From NCBI GenBank assembly GCA_029052265.1, contig JAIDJJ010000533.1, positions 1 to 5,085 on the forward strand: a stretch of DNA of 5,085 nt, given 5' to 3'. The stretch comes from Muribaculaceae bacterium (lineage in GTDB: Bacteria; Bacteroidota; Bacteroidia; Bacteroidales; Muribaculaceae). A program made the translations under genes and the position numbers. Positions within the stretch are counted from its first letter, which is position 1, and each line of letters begins with the position of its first letter. The notes below the pieces were generated by a model that had not been told where the DNA came from, ran no database searches, and saw only the letters and a program-made list of their open reading frames with translations. Positions 1-5,085 of this stretch are shown here, one piece after another.

Positions 1-31
1 CATATCAACAAATTGACATACTTTTAAATTA

Positions 32-199
32 CACACAAGCTAAAAAGGACATTAGTTTAAATAAAACAGAAGGACAAAAGGACAGATGTTTAAATATAAA
101 CAGAAGGACAAAAGGACAGATGTTTAAATATAAACAGAAGGACAAAAGGACAGATGTTTAAATAAAACAGAAGGACATAAGGACATAAGTTTAATATAA
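32..199 (+). repeat. Tandem array of 33-34 bp units, each three octamers plus a linker
   Basis: Three nearly identical units start at 65, 99 and 133. Each consists of the octamers AACAGAAG, GACAAAAG and GACAGATG followed by an AT linker (TTTAAATATA, or TTTAAATAA in the third). A fourth unit at 166 has AACAGAAG, GACATAAG, GACATAAG and a linker to 199. A decayed unit precedes them at 32-64 (CACACAAG, CTAAAAAG, GACATTAG plus TTTAAATAA). Periods are 33, 34, 34 and 33 bp. The outer units are more diverged than the three central ones, as expected for an array that expanded from the middle. There are no unique spacers, so this is not a CRISPR. The function is unknown. Confidence 0.9.
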
Positions 200-217
200 A
201 ATAAGGGTGGAAGTTTA

Positions 218-244
218 ATAAATATAAGGTTTAAGTATATTTAT
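218..244. repeat. AT-only inverted repeat between the two octamer arrays
   Basis: The arms ATAAATATA (218-226) and TATATTTAT (236-244) are perfect reverse complements of 9 bp around a 9-bp loop. The dyad lies at the junction of the two arrays, and its right arm overlaps the first octamer of the right array. It contains only A and T in the stem and has no adjoining T tract, so it is a weak terminator candidate. A protein-binding dyad or chance in AT-rich DNA are both possible. Confidence 0.55.
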
Positions 245-352
245 GTTCTTCTGTTCTTCTGTTCTACAACATCACTTCTGTTCTTCTGTTCTTTTGTTCA
301 GCTACATCATTTCTGTTCTTCTGTTTAACAACGGCTTTTCTGTTCTTTTGTT
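240..352 (-). repeat. Inverted octamer array with 11-bp linkers, overlapping a gene end
   Basis: On the + strand the unit reads CTTCTGTT, the reverse complement of AACAGAAG, so this array is inverted relative to the one at 32-199. Blocks of octamers lie at 240-263 (three), 275-298 (three), 310-325 (two) and 337-352 (two). They are separated by three linkers of exactly 11 bp (264-274, 299-309, 326-336) whose sequences differ but are partly similar. Octamer variants include CTTTTGTT, TTTCTGTT and TTTATGTT. The array covers the last 51 bp of the minus-strand glycosyltransferase gene that ends at 302. The function is unknown. Confidence 0.85.
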
Positions 353-1357
353 TTTATACAGGTGTTTGATGTGGCGGAAACAATCGCGAAGTATGGGATT
401 TTGTGCCAATGATAGGTAGAGGCGGGTTTTTATTGATGGCTTGAGTGTCCAGTATGAAATCTCGTTAATTATTTCGGAAGTTAAGTCCGCGTCGGCGGTG
501 TCGAATGCCGCCGATGCGAGATAGAGGGATTTGGTAGAGTATGTGCCGGTCATTTCAGATTCGGGAACACGATAGTATTTTCCGAGGATCCGTGACATGC
601 GTAGAGATTTGAGATAAAAACGGGAGGATTTCAATCTGTCGGAATTGTTTGAAATCGAACCTCCGGTAATGTTATATTTCAATGTGACTGCCGGATTGAA
701 CGCAGCGTCACCTTTAGATGCCAAGGCTGCCATTATAGGAACGTCCTCGCATCCGAATGTCTCGTTACAGACCATATCATACGCTTCAGTCATCACCTCT
801 TCAAGATCTTTGCGACGGTAGACAGCTGCGGAAAGCATATATGGCAAAGATCCGGTCCTGTCCAATATCATTTTTAAGAGATCATTCCCTTTTGTTATCC
901 GGCAGTTTTTATACGATGCCGGATCCGAACCATAAGCTTGCCGGGATGATCCGGAAGCTGAATCGGAAATAAGATAGTCAGTATAAACCACATTCACTTC
1001 CGGGTGAGACCCGAATATCTTCATGGCATCGGGGAGCCTGGTGGCGCCGGTCCATTCGTCATCGCCGGCACAGTCGGAGATATATTCCCCTCTGCAAGCT
1101 TTCAGACAACGGAAATAGTTCCCCACAAGCCCGAGGTTGGGCTCTTCCGGGAGCACCCTGACGATGTCGGAAAAGCGTTCGGCATAGCGTGCGCATATAT
1201 CGCGGGTGGAATCTGTGGATGCGTCATCACCTATTACGATCTCATAAGGTATGGAAGAGTCCTGGCAGAGCACAGAGTCCAATGCCCGGGCAATACTTTT
1301 TTCCTGGTTGTAACATATTATTATTATCGAGACCATCCCTGTGTGATTATCGGGCAT
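302..1357 (-). CDS. Glycosyltransferase family 2 (soluble, GT-A fold)
   Basis: The 351-residue product is predicted to transfer a sugar from a nucleotide-sugar donor to a growing surface glycan on the cytoplasmic side. Visible motifs are those of GT2: a first beta strand SIIIICYNQ (10-18), the nucleotide-binding GDDASTD (43-49), a metal-binding AGDDEW (97-102, resembling the EGDDYW form common in this group), and an E204-D205 pair in the position expected for the catalytic base. No membrane segment or signal peptide is seen. The GT-A domain spans about residues 8-240, and the remainder is helical and unassigned. The start at 1357 is the first ATG after the upstream stop; Met8 (codon 1334-1336) is an alternative directly before the first strand. 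No Shine-Dalgarno is visible. It is the last gene of the operon, 37 bp after its neighbour. Residues 335-351 are encoded by the octamer repeats at 302-352, giving a basic tail (KNKRTEK...NRRTEMM) that is probably not part of the ancestral fold. Acceptor and donor cannot be told from sequence. Confidence 0.88.
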   Translation of the reverse strand: MPDNHTGMVSIIIICYNQEKSIARALDSVLCQDSSIPYEIVIGDDASTDSTRDICARYAERFSDIVRVLPEEPNLGLVGNYFRCLKACRGEYISDCAGDDEWTGATRLPDAMKIFGSHPEVNVVYTDYLISDSASGSSRQAYGSDPASYKNCRITKGNDLLKMILDRTGSLPYMLSAAVYRRKDLEEVMTEAYDMVCNETFGCEDVPIMAALASKGDAAFNPAVTLKYNITGGSISNNSDRLKSSRFYLKSLRMSRILGKYYRVPESEMTGTYSTKSLYLASAAFDTADADLTSEIINEISYWTLKPSIKTRLYLSLAQNPILRDCFRHIKHLYKNKRTEKPLLNRRTEMM

Positions 1358-1394
1358 CCGTTTTTAAACAACTTCATTACTTGCCTTTGCCTGA

Positions 1395-2612
1395 TCATGC
1401 GAACGTGAAATTCTTTTTCCTTTGGCGCCGGCGTTGACATTTGAATATGAAGTTGCCTATCGGATGCCACAGCAAAAAGAAGGGGAGTGCCCACCACAGG
1501 CATACAGACCCCAGTGCCCTCGCCGCTTTCCGGTAAAGCAGGATTTCAAATATATTGAGCACCGCAAGCAATGCGCAGGCTACAATCAGCGGTATCAGAT
1601 TGGGCAGCGATACAACCGAAGCCACAATTCCGCAAGCTGTGGCGGTCCATTGCATTGCAGACCCGAAGCCCGCCCTCAGGAAAGGCATGCGCGGCAGCAT
1701 TAGGGAAGTGAACTGATACCTTTCCTTGAGGTCATTTCTGATACGGTTGCCCGCTTCGCCATAATCATATGTGAGTATGGCATCGGGAGCTATCATCACG
1801 TCGGTATTTGTGCGGTTGGAGATATCGTTGATAAACAGGTCGTCATCCCCGTTCATCAGGTGCAGGGTCTTGGAATACCCTTTCTGCTCGAAAAACAGAT
1901 GGCGCCTGTAAGCGAGGTTGAAACTGTCGCCCCGGTAAGGGTAGTGGTTGATCGCCGCCCCAAGCCATTGGCATGCAGTGAGAGTGGCATCAAATTCCTT
2001 GTACCATTTCGCCGCTCCATGAAGGTTTTCAAAATTTATATGAGCGTAGCCGAGTACTACATCCGTGCGGTCGCTTCCGATGAACGGCTGCATCATCAGG
2101 CTCAGCCATTGCTGCGACGGTATGATGCAGTTGGAAGCGGTGGTGACCACCACATCGCCGTGAGCCGCTTTTATGCCGACAGTAAGGGCAAGTTTACGGC
2201 GGCTAAGGTTGTGGGATTCCGGAGGAATAAACGTGACATACAGACGGCAGGGATACTTTTCCTGTAGCCTTTCCGCCAAAGCCGTCGACACATCGTAGCT
2301 CCCTTCGTTCACCAGGATTACCTCATAATCGGGATAGTCCTGGTTCATCAGGATTTCCAGATAGTCGGCGAGTGCCTCCTCATTGCTGAAACAATATACA
2401 ATGACAGAAGCCTTTGGAAGCTTTTCTCCCGGTTCAAAAGCGACGAGGTCTGCTTCTCCTGTCTGAGCTGCCGCCGTGCGTGCGGTCCGTATGAAAGGTA
2501 TGAATCTTGCAAGGATGGCAAGGATGGCGCTTCCGCACAGCAACGCAAGACAGATCCAAGCCGCATCGTTGATTTCAGATTTAAATACTGCGGTTATGTC
2601 GAATGGGTACAT
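1395..2612 (-). CDS. Membrane-anchored GT2-like glycosyltransferase with degenerate active site
   Basis: This 405-residue protein has an N-terminal membrane segment (about 18-40), a GT-A-like domain (about 67-300), then two or three hydrophobic segments (about 318-335, 337-358 and 368-384) and a basic C-terminus (KCQRRRQRKK, 391-400). The topology matches processive or membrane GT2 enzymes that make surface polysaccharides. The domain opens with KASVIVYCFSNEE (67-79). The usual DDGS is NEGS (102-105), and the usual TDADC is TASNC (158-162), so both aspartates of the metal-binding DxD are replaced. The acceptor-side acidic motif is retained as NGDDDLFIND (254-263). A canonical QxxRW is not seen; KERYQF (296-301) lies near where it would be. 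The gene begins 4 bp after the pldA stop, indicating co-transcription and perhaps translational coupling. It may be catalytically altered or an accessory subunit. Family assignment is firm; activity is uncertain. Confidence 0.82.
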   Translation of the reverse strand: MYPFDITAVFKSEINDAAWICLALLCGSAILAILARFIPFIRTARTAAAQTGEADLVAFEPGEKLPKASVIVYCFSNEEALADYLEILMNQDYPDYEVILVNEGSYDVSTALAERLQEKYPCRLYVTFIPPESHNLSRRKLALTVGIKAAHGDVVVTTASNCIIPSQQWLSLMMQPFIGSDRTDVVLGYAHINFENLHGAAKWYKEFDATLTACQWLGAAINHYPYRGDSFNLAYRRHLFFEQKGYSKTLHLMNGDDDLFINDISNRTNTDVMIAPDAILTYDYGEAGNRIRNDLKERYQFTSLMLPRMPFLRAGFGSAMQWTATACGIVASVVSLPNLIPLIVACALLAVLNIFEILLYRKAARALGSVCLWWALPFFLLWHPIGNFIFKCQRRRQRKKNFTFA

Positions 2613-2616
2613 ATCA

Positions 2617-3462
2617 TTAAAATTCAGAAAAGAAATGAGGTTTAAAGACGATTCCTATGCGAAGGCGCGAATGAAACTGGTTGTAATCAATAAGGTTCTC
2701 TCCATATCCATTATAATATTGAGCAAACAGATTCAGATTTGATTTTTCATGCACTTTCCAGCTTGCCTCGAAAATGGTGTTGAAATTCAGGTTCCAGCCT
2801 TTCCTTTTTACAAGGGTGAGTCCGAAATTGAATTTTTTATTGGGAGTGGTGATCACGCATCCGCTCTGATATATGCCGCAATACCTCAGGATATCTTTAT
2901 TGTTGCCCCCGTCGATTATCGGTATCCAGAACTTTGCATGCACCATAAGCCATTCGTCAATAATTGTGGATCCATAGAAAGAGATCCTGTTCCAGCTTCT
3001 CGAATCTTCGCCGTCTTTCCCGTTGCTTTCGTGCTCGACAAGCAAAGTGAGTTTTCCCATATATCTGTCCTTGCTGAAAAAAGGTTTGCTCCAACCGATT
3101 CCGGGATTGAAATTCAGGTCGTGCATAGGTAAAGATTCCTGAAAAACATTCCAGAAAGTTTTCTGAGTATACATCAGGAATAGGAATGAATTCCATGGCA
3201 GGACAGTGTCTGTCAGCCTAATGGCGAGAGATATCTGAAATTTGACATCGGAATTTGTCGAGGTTGGCTTCTGGAAAGGGGCTGTCCCGACAGTAAAATA
3301 GTTGTCTTTATACAATCCGAAATATGGACCATATTCGAGTTCATGTTTGAGAGAGTCGACAAACTCTTTCTGGTCTTCCACAGGTATAATCTGAGCATCC
3401 GCTGCATGTGGGAGACACACGGACAATAAAAAAAATAAAAATAAAAGAGTGCTGCGGTTCAT
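2617..3462 (-). CDS. pldA: Outer membrane phospholipase A (PldA/OMPLA family)
   Basis: The product is a 281-residue beta-barrel hydrolase predicted to cleave acyl chains from phospholipids that appear in the outer leaflet of the outer membrane. The active-site region HESNG (144-148) followed by SRSWNR (154-159) matches the PldA signature. His144, Ser146 and Asn158 have the same spacing as E. coli His142, Ser144 and Asn156. Ser154 matches a calcium ligand (Ser152), and Lys149 replaces Arg147. YTQKTFW (98-104) and the C-terminal YYNGYGENLIDYN (249-261) are also family hallmarks, and the last residue is Phe, as usual for barrels inserted by BAM. Length is close to E. coli PldA (289). The start at 3462 is chosen because it is followed by a basic residue, a hydrophobic stretch and a plausible cleavage site after ADA (residues 21-23). 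An upstream in-frame ATG at 3531 would add 23 residues before the signal peptide and lies inside the likely promoter. It is the first gene of the operon. Confidence 0.92.
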   Translation of the reverse strand: MNRSTLLFLFFLLSVCLPHAADAQIIPVEDQKEFVDSLKHELEYGPYFGLYKDNYFTVGTAPFQKPTSTNSDVKFQISLAIRLTDTVLPWNSFLFLMYTQKTFWNVFQESLPMHDLNFNPGIGWSKPFFSKDRYMGKLTLLVEHESNGKDGEDSRSWNRISFYGSTIIDEWLMVHAKFWIPIIDGGNNKDILRYCGIYQSGCVITTPNKKFNFGLTLVKRKGWNLNFNTIFEASWKVHEKSNLNLFAQYYNGYGENLIDYNQFHSRLRIGIVFKPHFFSEF

Positions 3463-3528
3463 ATAGTCTATAGTGGATGTGGAATTGAGGTGGCATGCCG
3501 TGTGGAATGCCCGGGGAGAAATATTTTG

Positions 3529-3536
3529 CAAAATTA
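3529..3536 (-). promoter_or_regulatory. Probable -7 element of pldA operon promoter
   Basis: On the minus strand these bases read TAATTTTG, matching the Bacteroidetes -7 consensus TAnnTTTG. No TTTG is found at the usual 19-21 bp upstream; the nearest lies 27 bp away, so the -33 half is weak or missing. The site would give a transcript start near 3522 and a leader of about 60 nt before the chosen pldA start. It overlaps the alternative ATG at 3531, which argues against that start. Confidence 0.45.
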
Positions 3537-3751
3537 ATAAATCTTCCTTTAAGTATTATAACACAAAAATGGTCAATTAGTAGGATTGGTTATCTATTAT
3601 TCCGAGATTTTTTAGATTTTTAGCAGAAGGGAAGCCGGTGCAATATTCCATGAGTTGGGAGAAGTGTTATAAACCTGATGACATGGATAAGCGTATTTAT
3701 TATATTCCTGTTCGGTAGCTATGCTTCCGAAATGGTCTTCAAGCCAGTATA

Positions 3752-3783
3752 TTTGGAGAAGGGATATAAAATTAGTAACTTTG
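3752..3783 (+). promoter_or_regulatory. Bacteroidetes-type promoter for the MATE transporter gene
   Basis: TTTG at 3752-3755 is followed after exactly 20 bp by TAACTTTG at 3776-3783. This fits the primary sigma factor consensus of Bacteroidetes, TTTG-N19-21-TAnnTTTG. The transcript would start near 3788-3790, leaving a leader of about 70 nt before the ATG at 3859. Confidence 0.7.
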
Positions 3784-3788
3784 CATAA

Positions 3789-3825
3789 GCATGCTGTTGC
3801 CTGAAATGCTTTCGGGCTCACATGC
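3789..3825 (+). promoter_or_regulatory. Stem-loop in the transporter mRNA leader
   Basis: An 8-bp stem pairs GCCTGAAA (3799-3806) with TTTCGGGC (3810-3817) across a TGC loop, with one G-U wobble in RNA. An outer 5-bp helix, GCATG (3789-3793) with CATGC (3821-3825), encloses it through an internal loop. The structure would start within a few bases of the predicted 5' end of the mRNA. It has no following T tract, so it is more likely a 5' stabilising or regulatory hairpin than a terminator. Confidence 0.5.
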
Positions 3826-3858
3826 CAAAGGAAACGAAAAAGGTAAAAAATATAAAAT

Positions 3859-5085
3859 ATGTCAGCGATAGCCACATCTAATTCTGACAGACTTAAAGAA
3901 TTGGGCAACGCCAAGATATGGCGGTTGCTGTTGAAATACAGTCTACCTGCGGTGGTCGGCACGGTGGTGATGGCTGTCTATAATATCATAGACTCCATCG
4001 TCATAGGTCATGCCATAGATGACCCGAATGTGGTGAGCGGGATTGCCGTAACTTTCCCCGTAATGAACCTTGCCACTGCGCTCGGGATGCTTATAGGCGC
4101 TGGTGCGGCCACAAGGATCAGTATAGTGATGGGGCAGGACAACAAAAAACTTGCCGAGATCATACTTGGCAATTCCGTACAGCTCACAGTCATAATAGGG
4201 ATCTGCTATATAACGTTGTTCGCTATCTTCCTGACCCCGATCCTCAAGGTGTTTGGCGCCTCAGCCAATTCGTTGCCTTATGCCAGGGAGTTTCTGTTGT
4301 GGGTTCTTCCCGGTATGGTGCTGATGAACCTGACGTTTTCCTACAATAATGTCATGAGGGCGACAGGCTATCCGGGGAAAGCGATGTACACCAATCTTAT
4401 AGGGGCATGCCTCAATGCGATATTGGCGCCGTTGTTTCTTTTCGGATTCAAATGGGGCATCAAAGGCGCGGCGATCGCCACAGATATTTCCATGGTGGTC
4501 ACAGCCATCTTTGTAATGTCTCATTTCTTCCAAAAGAAGAGCGTGTTGCATTTCAAAAGGGGGACATTCTCTTTTAACTGGACAGTGATAAAGTCGATAC
4601 TGTATATTGGCATGGCGCCGTTTCTGATCAACGTGGCGGGTTCGTGCATCAATGCCATTGTCAATAATTCATTGCTGAAATATGGTGGCGACAACGCGAT
4701 TGCCGCGGTGGTGGTATTCAATCGTTTTGTCACTATCTTTGTGATGATTGTGATTGGCATATGTCAGGGCATGCAGCCGATATTGGGCTATAATTATGGG
4801 GCGCGTCGTCTTGACCGGCTCTTCGGCACCCTTAAACTCGCAGCTATCTGCGGACTTTTTGTGACAGCCATTGGGAGCCTGTTCGGTGCGTTCAACCCCA
4901 GGCTTATAGCCTCGATGTTCATGCAGGATGAGGCTCAGATTGAATGTGCGGTCAATTGTCTGCGCCTGACAACGATCGGATTCTGGATGGTGGGATTCCA
5001 GATAGTGGGGACAAACTTTTTCCAGTCGCTTGGCATGGCTGGAAAAGCGGTGTTCCTGTCACTCACCCGCCAGATAATTTTTATG
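3859..5085 (+). CDS. MATE family efflux transporter, 3' end beyond window
   Basis: The reading frame is open from ATG at 3859 to the last base, giving 409 codons; MATE proteins usually have about 440-460 residues, so roughly the last helix is missing. This inner-membrane antiporter is expected to export drugs or cationic compounds in exchange for sodium or protons. Seen in sequence: many hydrophobic segments with short charged loops, the first-helix pattern LPAVVGTVVMAVYNIIDSIVIG split as residues 29-40 and 41-50, GAGAATRISIVMGQ (80-93), RATGYPGKAM (167-176), and QGMQPILGYNYGARR (303-317), the second-half counterpart of the MGQDNKKLAE loop. These place it with MepA/NorM/DinF-like MATE proteins; the substrate cannot be assigned. 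The start is supported by an A-rich leader directly before the ATG and a promoter 75 bp upstream. It is transcribed divergently from pldA, and no partner gene is visible downstream. Confidence 0.9.
   Translation, partial: MSAIATSNSDRLKELGNAKIWRLLLKYSLPAVVGTVVMAVYNIIDSIVIGHAIDDPNVVSGIAVTFPVMNLATALGMLIGAGAATRISIVMGQDNKKLAEIILGNSVQLTVIIGICYITLFAIFLTPILKVFGASANSLPYAREFLLWVLPGMVLMNLTFSYNNVMRATGYPGKAMYTNLIGACLNAILAPLFLFGFKWGIKGAAIATDISMVVTAIFVMSHFFQKKSVLHFKRGTFSFNWTVIKSILYIGMAPFLINVAGSCINAIVNNSLLKYGGDNAIAAVVVFNRFVTIFVMIVIGICQGMQPILGYNYGARRLDRLFGTLKLAAICGLFVTAIGSLFGAFNPRLIASMFMQDEAQIECAVNCLRLTTIGFWMVGFQIVGTNFFQSLGMAGKAVFLSLTRQIIFM

Larger units (their letters stand above)
1..301. other. AT-rich intergenic region, no gene seen
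   Basis: This stretch lies beyond the 3' end of the minus-strand operon. It is strongly AT-rich, has frequent stops in all frames, and shows no recognisable coding region or RNA gene. It is occupied almost entirely by two oppositely oriented octamer repeat arrays and the short AT dyad between them, annotated separately. Positions 1-31 show nothing identifiable. Positions 200-239 look like decayed repeat linkers, with several TTTAA-type blocks. No convincing GC-rich hairpin followed by a T tract was found that would serve as an intrinsic terminator for the operon. Confidence 0.7.
3463..3858. other. Divergent intergenic region
   Basis: This region separates the minus-strand pldA operon from the plus-strand transporter. 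It contains a -7-like element for pldA, a two-part promoter for the transporter and a leader stem-loop, each listed separately. An 8-bp direct repeat TGTGGAAT occurs at 3478-3485 and 3501-3508 within the pldA leader, and an 8-bp palindrome GGCATGCC lies at 3492-3499. Between about 3540 and 3750 nothing is recognised apart from a short plus-frame stretch ending at 3718, discussed under findings. No tRNA, riboswitch or small-RNA family is recognised. Confidence 0.6.

Noticed and set aside
32..199. CRISPR-like array
   Set aside because: The whole 33-34 bp period is repeated, with near-identical AT linkers, so there are no unique spacers; no cas genes are present.
218..244. Intrinsic transcription terminator
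   Set aside because: The stem is made only of A and T and no T tract follows on either strand; it is reported only as an inverted repeat.
1004..1437. Plus-strand open frames of 134 and 82 codons
   Set aside because: They lie antisense to the well-supported glycosyltransferase genes and show no recognisable protein features.
1860..2267. Plus-strand open frame of 135 codons
   Set aside because: It is antisense to the membrane GT2-like gene and looks like a by-product of that gene's codon use.
2749..3132. Plus-strand open frame of 127 codons
   Set aside because: It is antisense to pldA, whose catalytic motifs on the other strand are unambiguous.
3463..3531. Longer pldA product starting at 3531
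   Set aside because: It would put 23 polar residues before an otherwise standard signal peptide and start within the predicted -7 element.
3612..3962. Minus-strand open frame of 116 codons over the transporter promoter
   Set aside because: It overlaps the first 104 bp of the MATE gene and its promoter, and its composition does not resemble a known protein.
4008..4760. Minus-strand open frames inside the transporter gene
   Set aside because: All are antisense to the continuous MATE reading frame and have no supporting features.

Overview
The window looks like chromosomal DNA from a Bacteroidales member, plausibly Muribaculaceae or a relative (inference). The supporting signs are AT-rich leaders without Shine-Dalgarno sites, promoter elements matching the Bacteroidetes pattern TTTG / TAnnTTTG, AT-rich intergenic DNA around coding DNA of moderate GC content, and protein families common in that order. 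No RNA genes, insertion sequences or CRISPR arrays were seen.

Layout. Positions 1-301 hold no gene. They carry two arrays built from the same imperfect 8-bp unit (AACAGAAG and variants), grouped mostly in threes and separated by 9-11 bp linkers. The left array (about 32-199) has the purine-rich unit on the + strand. The right array (240-352) has it on the - strand. An AT-only dyad (218-244) lies at the junction. The right array runs into the 3' end of the last gene of a minus-strand operon and encodes its C-terminal tail.

Positions 302-3462 (minus strand) form a compact three-gene cluster, read in this order: an outer-membrane phospholipase A of the PldA/OMPLA family with an intact His-Ser-Asn active site; a membrane-anchored family 2 glycosyltransferase-like protein whose metal-binding DxD motif is lost; and a soluble family 2 glycosyltransferase with intact motifs. 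The first two genes are 4 bp apart and the last two 37 bp apart, so co-transcription is likely. The theme is the cell envelope: phospholipid removal at the outer membrane together with sugar transfer to a surface glycan. That link is inferred from gene order only.

Positions 3463-3858 are a divergent intergenic region. It has a -7-like element for pldA and a well-matched two-part promoter for the plus-strand gene, followed by a stem-loop near the predicted transcript start. Positions 3859-5085 encode a MATE-family multidrug/sodium antiporter that is open at the window edge (409 codons visible).

The least explained part of the window is the octamer repeat system at the left end.
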